From Anaerolineae bacterium (GTDB taxonomy: Bacteria; Chloroflexota; Anaerolineae; B4-G1; SLSP01): a stretch of 64,000 nucleotides of DNA. Every line of letters starts with the position of its first letter. Positions within the stretch are counted from its first letter, which is position 1. The position numbers and the translations under genes were made by a program. The stretch is from the NCBI GenBank assembly GCA_016931185.1, contig JAFGFI010000206.1, positions 20,988-84,987 on the forward strand, given 5' to 3'. Of the stretch, positions 35,438 through 45,433 are shown one piece after another. The notes beneath the pieces are model-generated. The model was not told where the DNA came from, made no database searches, and was given only the letters and a program-made list of their open reading frames with translations.

Positions 35438-37003
35438 ATGAAATTTAAAAATTATTTACGGATGCAATGGATAACACACAAGTCTGTCACATTGTATGTT
35501 GCTGGAGTCATGGTAATTGCACTGAGTGTCGCATTTTTTTATACTTCTACAGCCAGTGCAAGTGCAATCTACCGTCAATATGAATCGCATATCATTCAGA
35601 AATGGCCCTCTTCCGGACAGCTGGGAATTGGAACAAGTGCTGTTTTTACGGTAACGTGGTCCGCAGGCTGCCAGGCCCCCCCCTCTGAAGCCGTGAATGC
35701 ACTCAATTATGCTGCCGGACTTTGGGGAACGTGGATCTCTTCCACCGTGCCCATTGAAGTTATAGTCTGCTGGGCCGATAATACAAGTGGGGGGGATGCA
35801 CTGGGCTACGGCGGGCCTTTGGCATATCAATACAATTTCCCTGATGCACCGTGGGTAGGAACTGCTTATCCCATCGCATTGGCGAATGCGTTGAGTGGCC
35901 GCGATCTCATGCCTGGAATTGAGGATATTACGTTAGAATTTGACGCAAGCGTAGCGTGGTCGTTTGCATTGACGCCAACACTGCACGCGCGCGATCTTTC
36001 CGCCGGCGAAGACTTTGTTACAGTCGCATTACATGAGTTAGCCCACGGCCTGGGTTTCATCGGCAATATGTATGAAAGTTACAGTGTCGGTTTTTGTCGT
36101 GATTACTGTCCTACACCCTATGATCAACTTGTGGTAGATAGCAGTGGTATTGCACTGCTATCCTATCTCACCCCAGATCCCCGCGAGTTGGGCACACGCC
36201 TGGAAGGTGATGCCAATTTCGGTGGTCTCAACACCATTGCCGCCAATGGGGGGGCCGCAGCTAAACTCTATACACCTAATTCCTGGCTGCCCGGCAGTAG
36301 TCTGTCCCATCTTGATGCAACCACCTACCAATATAGCGAAAATCAGCTCATGACCCCCAGTTATAATGGCATCACGCGCCATCCTGGCGCGGTGACGCTG
36401 GCAATATTCCAGGATATGGGCTGGCTGCGCGCCGACGGCGTTTCCAATGTAACTACGACGGGGCCATTAGTGATGGGAGTAGGCCATAATGTAACTTTCA
36501 CCGGAACTTTTGTGGGATCTGGGAATGCAAGCCTGCCACTTACGTATACCTGGACAACTGCGGACCATGATCCTGTTACACATACCCGTGTGATCGATAC
36601 AGATATCGTGACGTTCACCTGGGCCACGCCGGGTGAGAAAAAGGTAACGTTCACGGCCATGGATAGCAAGGGCACATCCACCACGGCCACACGCGCCGCG
36701 CTGGTTTATGCTGTGAATGTGAGTGGCCGGGAACAAGGGGGGATCAACCACGCTTATACCTTTAACGCGACCGTGACCCCCGATAGCGGTGGCTTTCCTG
36801 TCACCTATACCTGGGAGGCGACCGATCAAATGGGGGTCGTTAATCCCGGTCAAGGCACGAGCAATAGCGTGTCCTTCACTTGGACCACACCGGGCACCAA
36901 AACCATCACCATCACAGCGACTATCGCGGGCGCAACTGCTCGGACAGTCCACGTGATTACCATTGAAAAGTTTGGGGCGTTCCTGCCACTGGTACAGCGA
37001 TGA
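35438..37003 (+). CDS. Secreted metalloprotease-like protein with PKD-type domains
   Basis: 521 residues, GGAGG RBS. Signal peptide (YVAGVMVIALSVAFFYTSTASA). HELAHGLGF at 199-207 gives the HExxH zinc site, but the third ligand position of the metzincin HExxHxxGxxH is Gly, so activity is uncertain unless another ligand serves. LDATTYQYSENQLMTPSYNG near 290 is a typical loop of this secreted peptidase-like group. Two PKD/Ig-like domains follow (TFTGTFVGSGNASLPLTYTW; NATVTPDSGGFPVTYTWEAT). Ends FGAFLPLVQR, a variant of the shared tail. Followed closely by the giant secreted protein. Confidence 0.75.
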   Translation: MKFKNYLRMQWITHKSVTLYVAGVMVIALSVAFFYTSTASASAIYRQYESHIIQKWPSSGQLGIGTSAVFTVTWSAGCQAPPSEAVNALNYAAGLWGTWISSTVPIEVIVCWADNTSGGDALGYGGPLAYQYNFPDAPWVGTAYPIALANALSGRDLMPGIEDITLEFDASVAWSFALTPTLHARDLSAGEDFVTVALHELAHGLGFIGNMYESYSVGFCRDYCPTPYDQLVVDSSGIALLSYLTPDPRELGTRLEGDANFGGLNTIAANGGAAAKLYTPNSWLPGSSLSHLDATTYQYSENQLMTPSYNGITRHPGAVTLAIFQDMGWLRADGVSNVTTTGPLVMGVGHNVTFTGTFVGSGNASLPLTYTWTTADHDPVTHTRVIDTDIVTFTWATPGEKKVTFTAMDSKGTSTTATRAALVYAVNVSGREQGGINHAYTFNATVTPDSGGFPVTYTWEATDQMGVVNPGQGTSNSVSFTWTTPGTKTITITATIAGATARTVHVITIEKFGAFLPLVQR

Positions 37004-37066
37004 TAATTTAACCGCAGATAGAGGCAGCTAGAAGCCATCTTTTAGCAAAAAAGAGGAGTGTTATTG

Positions 37067-40000
37067 ATGAGCAATCGAAGACCATCTATATGGATCATAG
37101 CAAGTGTTTTCTTAATTATTATTGGCGGGCTGGTAGGGTTACCCGGCGCAGCGTCGCAATCTGCCCTGGCACAACCGCTGCGCGAGCCTGATATCCCGGC
37201 TGATGAGTTATCTGTCGCTGGCAGCAGCGACCCCATCTCAATCGTCAAAGATGCTGAAGGTTATACAGTCTGGACCTACGAATACCCCGATGCCTGGTGT
37301 GTGATGTACTCCAGAATCCGCTGGCCCTTTGAACTAGGAGGACAGGATCCGTCAGATCTAAGTGAAACGTCGTTACGGTTAACATTTTCAGAACACCAAT
37401 ACGTCATTGGCCCGGAGGGAGAGTCGCTTTACACCGACCCGACCTGGGCAGTGGCACTTAATGGCAATCCGGGAGCATGGACTGATGGCAGTTTCACGGG
37501 AGATTGGAACATTATCGGCGTAATTGGAGCGGAACCCACGTTGGGCTACACAATCTTCGTCGAGCAAGAAATCCCCTTTGATTACACCGAGTTGATTGAT
37601 GGGGAAAACAACCTTTGGTTCCAGCAACAAGATTTCTGTGGTTGCGCAGGATTGGCGGATTGCGCCTGCACCTGTTATGAACTGAACAAAATCCAACTGC
37701 GCGCGATGGTTAAACTGGGCGTCAAGCATGTGTCGCCTGAACCGGATACGCGGAATATTCGTGTCAATCAGCAGCAAGATTCTGATATTCGAGTTCTGTT
37801 CACGACACTGGTTTCAGAGACCACTGTTAATGAGAATACCTTCCAGGTGTATTATCTCGATGCCGAAAAACAACCCGTATATGTCCCCGGTCAGGTGCGC
37901 AAACTATCGAATGTTGAATATAGTTTTGTACCGGACGCGCCGCTCAAAGACGGTGTCCGGTATGAGGCGCGCGTTTGGGGTGAGACGGATGCACTGGGCG
38001 AGAATTATAATGATTGGATTAAGGATTTAAACGGCGGTCCGCTGGAAACCGGCATGCGCTGGTCATTTTGGACCCTCCCGCAGCTCCAGGTGCGATTAGA
38101 ACCGGTCCAGGTACTCGAAGACGAGGTGCTTATCACGTACAAACCTACCGTGCTACGAGTTTTCTTGTCCAGCGCCAACTTTTATACAGATGTGTGGTAC
38201 TTGGATGTGTGGCAAGATATCCAAGTGGATAATATTGAACTAACCTGGAGGTCGCCCTCGGGGGCACATCATGATACGGTATCCTGGCGTACGGGTAGCT
38301 CAGATTGGCAATTTGCGTATGCCCCGAAGACGGCGCTGCGTAAACGGATATATGACAAATTCGAGAAACTGGCCTCACAGGATAGCGTGAACTACTTTGG
38401 ATTTATGCCGGAAGAGACCGGTTATTACTGGATCCGTGCAGTGGTCACAGTCCTCGACAACCACGGTGAAAAACAGAGTTTCACGACGCTGGTTACACCG
38501 GATGTCATTCAGACACGCTGGCTCAATCTCCATTCACGCGCGCTGGCGGTTGGTGCCGATTACGGCAAAACCGGCACAGCGAACTTAAGCGATGTGGTTA
38601 TGGGAAATCGAAGTGGTATACAGGCCATTTATCCGGTGCAGAATGTACGGCTGGCGCACGCGGCAAGCGCGATTCCCTATTACGATCCGGTGGCATCATT
38701 AGTATGGAGCAACGCGCCGGCCGGGGATTACCAACTCGTCAAAGTACTCACAGAGATGAGCGCATTGTGTGCCGCTTCATCAGGTTGTGACTTTATGGTG
38801 GGGTATGCACCGGCGGCCTGGTTGGTTGATATTGGCCTGACTCTGCCAGAATTGGCCTGGAGCGGCGCATTAGTGGAAAACAGCTATGCAGATCTCTACC
38901 GTTTCGTTGTCGCTCACGAAGGGGGGCACTTATATGGCTTCGAGCATGACACCTATCAAGGCGGGCAAGGATACGATGTCCGGAATAGAGCAGATCGTCG
39001 CGTCAGTACTGCCCGGATGGAGCCGCAGACTGCCAAGACACTTAAACAAATCAACAGTTTTATGAACATCGATCCGGTGGAATCGCCCCCGCCGGAACGC
39101 TTGTGGATCGAGTGGCGCAATTATCGTTCCTTGCTTTCCAGGTTTACCACAACTTCTCAGTCGCTCCGCCAAACCACGCTTGCCGACTCACTGTTGTTGG
39201 TAACCGGCGCCATCACGCCTGCGACGGGTGCAGTGGATCTTGACCCCTGGTACCGACTTGAGCCGGGAGACTGGCAAGAGCCGACACCCGGCCCGTACCG
39301 GATCATGTTCCTGGATGGCGCGGGGCAGGAAATTGCAGGCTATACACACTCGTTCACCGTCGCTACGACCCTTCAGCCGGCCTCAGGCCCAACCCGGCAA
39401 CTATCTATCAATGCACCCGCGCCCTTCGCGCTCAAAATCCCCTATCCGGCGACAATGACACGTATCCAAATCCGTCGCAATGCCGATGATGCCCTCCTGG
39501 GTGAACGTGTGCTAAGCACAAGCGCGCCCAGCATCAGTATCACGCTACCAGTCAGTACAACCTGGTCCGGCACACAGACTATCGCCTGGCAGACGGACCC
39601 TGACGAGACCCGTTATTTTGCCGTATTGATCTCCACTGATAATGGCGCGACGTGGGAAGCGCAGGCCATCCATTGGCCCAACACGGTCTATACTATCGAG
39701 ACGGCCAGTATGCCCAATAGCACCCAGGCTATGATTCGCGTGATTGCTACAGATGGCCTCAATACAGCCAGTGATACTGCCGGACCGTTCACAATTGATA
39801 ATCCTCAGGGCGTGGATTACGTCTCCCCTGTACCGGGGGCGGTATATGTCAACGTGGAGCAACCCCTTTACGCCGGCTTTCGTGATGCGATGGACCCGAC
39901 CACCTTTCACAGTGGCACGTTTATGCTATCCGGAGGGCCTTATGGTACTGTCCCCGGTACTGTAAGCTACGATGCTGAAAGCCACGAAGCCACATTTATT

Positions 40001-43000
40001 CCCAAGACCCGTTTAGCCTACAGTACGACCTACACCGCGCGCGTCAGTGCGGCGATTCGCACGCTTGACGGAAGCACACTGAGTGAGGACGTGATCTGGA
40101 ATTTTACCACCGAGGCGGACTTTACCCCGCCACGTCCGCGTTTGCTTTCTCCGTTGCACGGTGCGCTCCACGTAGCGCGTAATACCGCAGTCGCTGTGAC
40201 GTGGGATCGGGTTCTTGATACCGGCGCCATAACAACAAAGACTTTCCAGATGGCGACGATCCATGGTGCAACTATCAACGGAAATGTTACTACTTACATT
40301 ACCCCTGGTACAGCCGGCACAGAGGCCGACGTAGCCGTGCAAACGGCCATCTTTACCCCCATCACGCTCCTCGCGCCGCACACTACCTATGTCGTCACGC
40401 TCACCGCCGGTATCACGGACACGCGGGGAAATGCGACCATCACACCCACCGTCTGGTTTTTCACCACCGGTGATGCCACGCCCGCCCTGGCTCTCACCGG
40501 CAGCTATGCGGATAGCGGCGTGGATGCCGATGGGGACAATTTATATGAACAGCTCATTATCCATATAGGAGTACAGGTTACGGCAACCGGCAGTTATGTT
40601 CTGCGTGGTTCATTAGTCGATACTGCCGGTGGTGAGATCACATGGACCTATATGACTCAAACGCTGAGTGCTGGTTTTCACTTCCTCGATCTACTCTTCG
40701 ATGGCACGACAATTGGTGGTCACGGCGTGGATGGCCCCTACACATTGACAGATTTGACACTGACGCACACCGATGGGGCGCTCAATCCCACGATGTTGGC
40801 ATCCACATCAAAACAGGATGCTTACCGCACTTTCGCTTATCCCGCTGATCGCTTTCCAGCACTGTTGACATTTACAGGATTACCTGATGTACAGGTCATA
40901 CCTGGAATCACATTTCTCAATGCTTTCAATGTCCACGATTATGCGCATCACGCGACTCTGGCGAGTGACCAATTGAGCTACACAGTAATGCTGGATACGG
41001 ATCCAACAGTGGGAGTAGCCTTGCAATCGTCGGGTGAAATTCATATTACCCCCGAATCCTATTGGCAAGGCGAAACACAGGTAACCGTCCGTGCCAGCGA
41101 TGGGGCTTATGCCGTGCAAGACACTTTTGAAGTGGTCGTTGGCTGGCCGCACGCACTCTACTTACCCGTGGTACTGCGCAACAGTAGTGAAATCAGTGTT
41201 CTGAATGTGCGAAGTGCGCAAGTCACATTCCTGGAGGATGATTTCGAGTCTGGGATCACGGGGTGGTCCCGGGTTGCCTGGATTTCAACACCACCTGATG
41301 GCCCTGGTGGTTGGTATTGGTGGGATACACGTGATTGCCGCGCTTACTCTGGAGAATACAGCGCGTGGCCCTACGGCGGCAACGATGACGGAGAACTTCT
41401 CGCCTGCGGCGCGGAGTACCCGAACACGTTGAATTCTACAATGTATAAGATTATGCCCGTCAACCTTAAATATGTTTCCCAGGGCGCATACAGCGCGAAG
41501 GTGTGGACGAATCTGGCGCCGGGCGATGAAATCTGTCTTAAAGTCGCTGTGCTCGATTCCGGGTATTGCCAGAATGACTACGGTTGGCAGGTCGGGGACT
41601 ATTACGGTGTTTGTCGCAGTGGCCAGACGGATGGCTGGGAAAACCTGACGCTCGACCTGGCGGACGTCCCGACGCTCGGCAATGTGCTAGGCCAAGAGCG
41701 CGTGTGTCTCTCCGTAGATTTCCAAGCCAACGAGACAGAATCACGCCCGGAAGGCGTTTACGTGGATGATGTCAATTTGCTGGCCTGTCCAGAAGGACTG
41801 ACCGGCTACTGTGCATCCACATCCGCGCTGCCCGTAGTCCAACCCGATATATCTCTGGTTGCGGGCAACATCGGTAGTTATCCAGAAGATGTCAGTGAGG
41901 TTGCGGTAGCTGTTGATGCCACCGGGCGCGTTCACGTGTTGTGGACCGGCAAACTCAACCCGAGTTTTGAGACTTACGTCTTCTATAGCTCTTCAACTGA
42001 CGGTGTAAATTGGACTCCATATCAAATTCTTAACTATTGGGGGGGACGCGACCCCCAGATCACAGTGGATAACGTCCATCAGCGCGTTCACCTGGTTTAC
42101 GCCAACACCTATGATGGTATTATCCACCACACGGTGGTTAACGGTGTCCCTTCAAGTCCGGTGGTGGTTGCACCACATAATCATTATTTCCTACCGAATT
42201 TTTCACTACAATCCGGAGGTGTGGCGTGGCCAAGCCTCACCGTCGCAGAAGAATCGGGATATGCTTATCTCCTGTGGCGAGAAGCCTACTTTGTTCGTGT
42301 AAATGACTACACATATTCCCTACGTTACCGGACGTGGCACGCTTACTGGAACGGCAACACCTGGAGTACACCCTTACGCAAGATTAACGATCAAGATACC
42401 CAATACTCTACCATCGTGGCAGCCCCCGACGATCAAGTCATGATGGCATGGTTCCAGCGCTGGGATCAGTCGTCAGGTGATGGATTAGGGCCAGGCGATC
42501 CCATCGTGGCGCGCACGGCCTACGGTACAGAGCCGGGTAGTTTACCCCTGCGCCAGGCGACTCACGATCTCTATCCCGAACCGGAGCGAGATGAATCTAT
42601 CCTGCTGGCTTACTCCGGTGGGGATGATACCTTTGTACTGGCGTCCGATCATGCCATGTGGCCGGGGCACTCACGCGCCTACCGTTACGTATGGAAGGAC
42701 GGCACATGGTCAGAACCACTGAGCGTGGCGGAGAATACCTCCGGCTGGGCCTTACCGGTCTATGTTGGTGCCGCAATGGATACATCCTTGATCCACTACG
42801 TCTATAGCGATGATGGCTCACTCAAAATGCGAACAGAGACGGAGGGGGTATTGAGTGCAGCACAGTTGGTACTTGACTACTTGACTACGCACGGCTATAG
42901 TAACTGTGGCTCACCACTGGCCTATTTCACCGATCCGGCGGGAAAGCTGCACATGGTTGTTAATGGAGAAAAGAACGGCGTCGCGGGATTTTATTATGTA

Positions 43001-43009
43001 AAACCGTAG
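37067..43009 (+). CDS. Giant secreted multidomain metalloprotease-like protein
   Basis: 1980 residues from the ATG at 37067 (GAGGAG eight bases upstream; a GTG at 37058 overlaps that site). Signal peptide, then an N-terminal region with a Cys-rich patch (CGCAGLADCACTCYE). SbsA/Big_5-like Ig domains near 220-320, 915-1010 and 1018-1130. A complete metzincin motif HEGGHLYGFEH at 617-627 gives a zinc protease site. The sequence YLPVVLRN at 1365-1372 equals the terminal tail of other secreted proteins but is internal here. It is followed by a jelly-roll-like domain (DDFESGITGWSRV) and a propeller of DGVNWTP/VHLVYANTYDG type repeats to the end. Looks like two secreted proteins joined. Confidence 0.75.
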   Translation: MSNRRPSIWIIASVFLIIIGGLVGLPGAASQSALAQPLREPDIPADELSVAGSSDPISIVKDAEGYTVWTYEYPDAWCVMYSRIRWPFELGGQDPSDLSETSLRLTFSEHQYVIGPEGESLYTDPTWAVALNGNPGAWTDGSFTGDWNIIGVIGAEPTLGYTIFVEQEIPFDYTELIDGENNLWFQQQDFCGCAGLADCACTCYELNKIQLRAMVKLGVKHVSPEPDTRNIRVNQQQDSDIRVLFTTLVSETTVNENTFQVYYLDAEKQPVYVPGQVRKLSNVEYSFVPDAPLKDGVRYEARVWGETDALGENYNDWIKDLNGGPLETGMRWSFWTLPQLQVRLEPVQVLEDEVLITYKPTVLRVFLSSANFYTDVWYLDVWQDIQVDNIELTWRSPSGAHHDTVSWRTGSSDWQFAYAPKTALRKRIYDKFEKLASQDSVNYFGFMPEETGYYWIRAVVTVLDNHGEKQSFTTLVTPDVIQTRWLNLHSRALAVGADYGKTGTANLSDVVMGNRSGIQAIYPVQNVRLAHAASAIPYYDPVASLVWSNAPAGDYQLVKVLTEMSALCAASSGCDFMVGYAPAAWLVDIGLTLPELAWSGALVENSYADLYRFVVAHEGGHLYGFEHDTYQGGQGYDVRNRADRRVSTARMEPQTAKTLKQINSFMNIDPVESPPPERLWIEWRNYRSLLSRFTTTSQSLRQTTLADSLLLVTGAITPATGAVDLDPWYRLEPGDWQEPTPGPYRIMFLDGAGQEIAGYTHSFTVATTLQPASGPTRQLSINAPAPFALKIPYPATMTRIQIRRNADDALLGERVLSTSAPSISITLPVSTTWSGTQTIAWQTDPDETRYFAVLISTDNGATWEAQAIHWPNTVYTIETASMPNSTQAMIRVIATDGLNTASDTAGPFTIDNPQGVDYVSPVPGAVYVNVEQPLYAGFRDAMDPTTFHSGTFMLSGGPYGTVPGTVSYDAESHEATFIPKTRLAYSTTYTARVSAAIRTLDGSTLSEDVIWNFTTEADFTPPRPRLLSPLHGALHVARNTAVAVTWDRVLDTGAITTKTFQMATIHGATINGNVTTYITPGTAGTEADVAVQTAIFTPITLLAPHTTYVVTLTAGITDTRGNATITPTVWFFTTGDATPALALTGSYADSGVDADGDNLYEQLIIHIGVQVTATGSYVLRGSLVDTAGGEITWTYMTQTLSAGFHFLDLLFDGTTIGGHGVDGPYTLTDLTLTHTDGALNPTMLASTSKQDAYRTFAYPADRFPALLTFTGLPDVQVIPGITFLNAFNVHDYAHHATLASDQLSYTVMLDTDPTVGVALQSSGEIHITPESYWQGETQVTVRASDGAYAVQDTFEVVVGWPHALYLPVVLRNSSEISVLNVRSAQVTFLEDDFESGITGWSRVAWISTPPDGPGGWYWWDTRDCRAYSGEYSAWPYGGNDDGELLACGAEYPNTLNSTMYKIMPVNLKYVSQGAYSAKVWTNLAPGDEICLKVAVLDSGYCQNDYGWQVGDYYGVCRSGQTDGWENLTLDLADVPTLGNVLGQERVCLSVDFQANETESRPEGVYVDDVNLLACPEGLTGYCASTSALPVVQPDISLVAGNIGSYPEDVSEVAVAVDATGRVHVLWTGKLNPSFETYVFYSSSTDGVNWTPYQILNYWGGRDPQITVDNVHQRVHLVYANTYDGIIHHTVVNGVPSSPVVVAPHNHYFLPNFSLQSGGVAWPSLTVAEESGYAYLLWREAYFVRVNDYTYSLRYRTWHAYWNGNTWSTPLRKINDQDTQYSTIVAAPDDQVMMAWFQRWDQSSGDGLGPGDPIVARTAYGTEPGSLPLRQATHDLYPEPERDESILLAYSGGDDTFVLASDHAMWPGHSRAYRYVWKDGTWSEPLSVAENTSGWALPVYVGAAMDTSLIHYVYSDDGSLKMRTETEGVLSAAQLVLDYLTTHGYSNCGSPLAYFTDPAGKLHMVVNGEKNGVAGFYYVKP

Positions 43010-43045
43010 ATTTACACTATCTATTTTCTGGATTTTTCAGGTACT

Positions 43046-43097
43046 GCACACGGAGATTGGGCCAGTTTTATAATAAACTGGCCCAATTTCCGTGTGC
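43046..43097. terminator. Hairpin with ATTGGGCCAGT core, copy 2
   Basis: 23-bp arms with one mismatch (43046-43068 and 43075-43097), loop TATAAT. The core ATTGGGCCAGT is that of the inverted repeat at 35299. Sits between the convergent stops of the giant protein and the GNAT-membrane protein, so it probably terminates transcription both ways. Confidence 0.65.
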
Positions 43098-43120
43098 ATT
43101 GCACTTGAAAATAAATTGCC

Positions 43121-44203
43121 CTATACTATCATTAAAAGCAGTGTCGCCAAAGCGAATATACCCCACAACCAGGGTTTCCAGTCCCACAGCCGCCGCCCGT
43201 TGAAACTAGCCATAGGAAAGAAAGCGATAACAACATCCAACAAACTGAGCGGAACACCGATCATCAGCGCAATATTACGCCACAGCAACAGATCCGGTCC
43301 CAGATTGCCAAAGCGACCTAATGCCCACAATGCCCAACCTAAAAGCAGTGCAGGTAGGATTCCCGCCAGCGCAACCGGGCCAAGTTTGGGCAACCACTCG
43401 CGATAACGCCAACGATGCGTTGTAGGGTAAAAATTACCAGGATTGGGATAAAATCCTCCCATCGTCAGCGCGATTATGATGCCCAACGGAAAACCTGATT
43501 CCCACGCGCGATAGCGCAAAGTTACCCCCTGCATTCTGGCAACTGCCCGCATAGCCAGCGTCCGTGTCCCTAGAAAGAGCAACATGCATAAAGGCGCAAT
43601 GAGCAGATAAATAAACCGAAACGTCCTAAATCCACTCTGTTGCCACAATGCCAGCCAGACGAGTCCTGAGTTCATCAATAGCGTACCTACCCATTGCAGC
43701 ATGGGATTATCAGATTGCTCAGCCGGTGGGCGTGTCCATAGGAAATGCCCCACATCAATAAAATGGAAGGTATGATACCACATTGGCAGAATCCCCCATC
43801 CATAACGCCGTACTTGCGCGCCGGGCGATAGGATACCAAAACCACGGGTGGCGAAGAGCTTACTGGAACTGGTATTATATCCTTCCACGCAGGCAAACAT
43901 ATCTGTGCAGCCTTCCGCTTCAAAATACGCTATCGCTCCCTCTGCAAGGGCCTGGCCCGCGCCCTGCCCGTGGGCGGTGGGATCGGTGAAAATCCACAGC
44001 ACAATACCCCCCTTGCGGTCGCCAGGCAACGAAAAAGTGTGCAGCACCGTACCTCCCAATAATTGTCCCTCGCGCTCTGCGACCAGGGCATGGCCCTTCC
44101 ATGAGAAAAAGAGCTGCTGGATAGGGGAGAATGCGCGGCGCATAATGGCTGTGATATGTGCCTTTTCCTCTATCCGTAGTGTACGAACCTGTATATCCGC
44201 CAT
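43121..44203 (-). CDS. GNAT acetyltransferase domain fused to a multi-span membrane domain
   Basis: 360 residues from the ATG at 44201-44203, which has GGAGG four bases upstream; another ATG 12 bases earlier is possible. N-terminal GNAT fold: VLWIFTDPTAHGQGAGQALA (acetyl-CoA loop), then CTDMFACVEGYNTSSSKLFA. The C-terminal half has about six hydrophobic helices; ALTMGGFYPNP and FFPMASFNGRRLWDWKPW look weakly like M50-type membrane protease loops, but the HExxH is absent. Inner-membrane enzyme; substrate unknown. Confidence 0.7.
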   Translation of the reverse strand: MADIQVRTLRIEEKAHITAIMRRAFSPIQQLFFSWKGHALVAEREGQLLGGTVLHTFSLPGDRKGGIVLWIFTDPTAHGQGAGQALAEGAIAYFEAEGCTDMFACVEGYNTSSSKLFATRGFGILSPGAQVRRYGWGILPMWYHTFHFIDVGHFLWTRPPAEQSDNPMLQWVGTLLMNSGLVWLALWQQSGFRTFRFIYLLIAPLCMLLFLGTRTLAMRAVARMQGVTLRYRAWESGFPLGIIIALTMGGFYPNPGNFYPTTHRWRYREWLPKLGPVALAGILPALLLGWALWALGRFGNLGPDLLLWRNIALMIGVPLSLLDVVIAFFPMASFNGRRLWDWKPWLWGIFALATLLLMIV

Positions 44204-44229
44204 TGATCCTCCCATATAGCACCTGTGAA

Positions 44230-45138
44230 TTAATAAAATTGCACTCCGCCCAGACGCCGGCGCAGCGCGCGGCGATAGGTCACGGCTGGATGACCGAAGA
44301 TAACCAAGATGCCCTGCTGGCTTACATTGGGCATTCCATATTTACGTCGCAGTTTCTTGCTGTACTTGAAGCAATAAGCAGGGGTGCCAAGCATACAACT
44401 CCCTAATCCCAGGGACTCCGCTGCCAACATTGCATAAGTAGCGACTATGAGCGGGTCTACGGGATCCGCATAAGCCGAAGTATAGAAATACATCGCCAGA
44501 GGCGCGCTATAAGTCAGCCAATCTATGTTTTCGGCCCGTTTTTTCAAAAATGCATCCAACGCGGGCGCCAAAAACGTGTCAAATACTTCACCGGTTTCTT
44601 TACCAACAAAGGGACGCATAATGGCACGCATAACCGGTGAGACAATCCACTGGATACTCTGCATCCAATCGAGCAAATCATTTGAAAGCGCAGCAACTTT
44701 GTCTTTGCCATCAAAGATCAGGATTTGCACATCACTAGGAGGCAAGCCCATCGGCGCGGTAGCGGCTGCCGACACGATCTGGTCAATATATTCACGTACT
44801 ACCGGCTTATCTTTAAAATCACGCACACTTCGGCGTCCCAACATCAATGACTGAAGCTGAGCGTAGGTTGCGCGTTCCTCGCGAGTGGGCATCTGGAGAA
44901 CATCATCCAGGGTAAAATCACGCCCCGTCACCGTAATGCAGTGCTGTGGGCAGACCGCAACGCACTGTCCACAGGCAATGCAACCGAAGTAGCAAGATTG
45001 GTCTATTTGGACTTTACCGTTTTCCATATAGAGCGGCGCACCCTTGCAGACCCTGGCGCACAGGCCACAGGCGATACACGCCTCATAGTCAATCAAAACC
45101 TCAGCTACACCTTCAGCTCTTGCAGTTTTAATGCTCAT
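44230..45138 (-). CDS. Nitroreductase-family protein with N-terminal ferredoxin domain
   Basis: 302 residues. Two 4Fe-4S motifs, CIACGLCARVCKG and CIACGQCVAVCPQ, precede a nitroreductase fold starting RRSVRDFKDKPV and including SAAATAPMGLPPSDVQILIF and GLGSCMLGTPAY (FMN contacts). Such fusions reduce organic substrates with electrons from ferredoxin-type donors rather than NAD(P)H. Cytosolic. A palindromic element of family 1 lies immediately upstream. Confidence 0.88.
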   Translation of the reverse strand: MSIKTARAEGVAEVLIDYEACIACGLCARVCKGAPLYMENGKVQIDQSCYFGCIACGQCVAVCPQHCITVTGRDFTLDDVLQMPTREERATYAQLQSLMLGRRSVRDFKDKPVVREYIDQIVSAAATAPMGLPPSDVQILIFDGKDKVAALSNDLLDWMQSIQWIVSPVMRAIMRPFVGKETGEVFDTFLAPALDAFLKKRAENIDWLTYSAPLAMYFYTSAYADPVDPLIVATYAMLAAESLGLGSCMLGTPAYCFKYSKKLRRKYGMPNVSQQGILVIFGHPAVTYRRALRRRLGGVQFY

Positions 45139-45161
45139 GATCTATCCTCTTAAAGTATTTC

Positions 45162-45242
45162 GGCAAGGTTCAGAAACCTTGCTTATCAGATTGACATTTC
45201 TAGGCTAAACAAGGGGAAAGTGTCAATCTAACTTAAACCATG
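45162..45242. repeat. Dispersed palindromic element, family 1, copy 3
   Basis: Starts with GCAAGGTTCAGAAACCTTGC (45163-45182), itself palindromic. Inner arms AGATTGACA (45188-45196) and TGTCAATCT (45221-45229); outer GGCAAGGTT against AACCATGCC. Upstream of the ferredoxin-nitroreductase gene. Confidence 0.75.
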
Positions 45243-45252
45243 CCAGCATTTC

Positions 45253-45433
45253 GTAACCATTTCGTTTTGTGAGTTATTACCGTTTCCTGTCACCTGCCCC
45301 AGACAGAAACACGGGTTTGAGTGTGTTTTTTCGTTGGCGGGCGTAGCCCGCCAACGAAAAAACACCTCTTTCCTGCGGCTTTAGCCGCTTTGTTGCCATC
45401 AATGGCACTGTTTCCTCACAAAACAAACGCATA
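45253..45433. repeat. MITE-like palindromic element, family 2, copy A
   Basis: About 180 bp. Terminal arms ATTTCGTTTTGTGAG and CTCACAAAACAAAC; central perfect 20-bp hairpin (45323-45342 with 45346-45365) with loop GTA; flanking blocks GTCACCTGCCCCAGACAG and GCGGCTTTAGCCGC. No ORF of its own. Same layout as copies at 47468 and 49415. Confidence 0.8.

Noticed and set aside
43121..44203. Membrane half as an M50 site-2 protease
   Set aside because: No HExxH motif is present; only weak loop similarity was seen.
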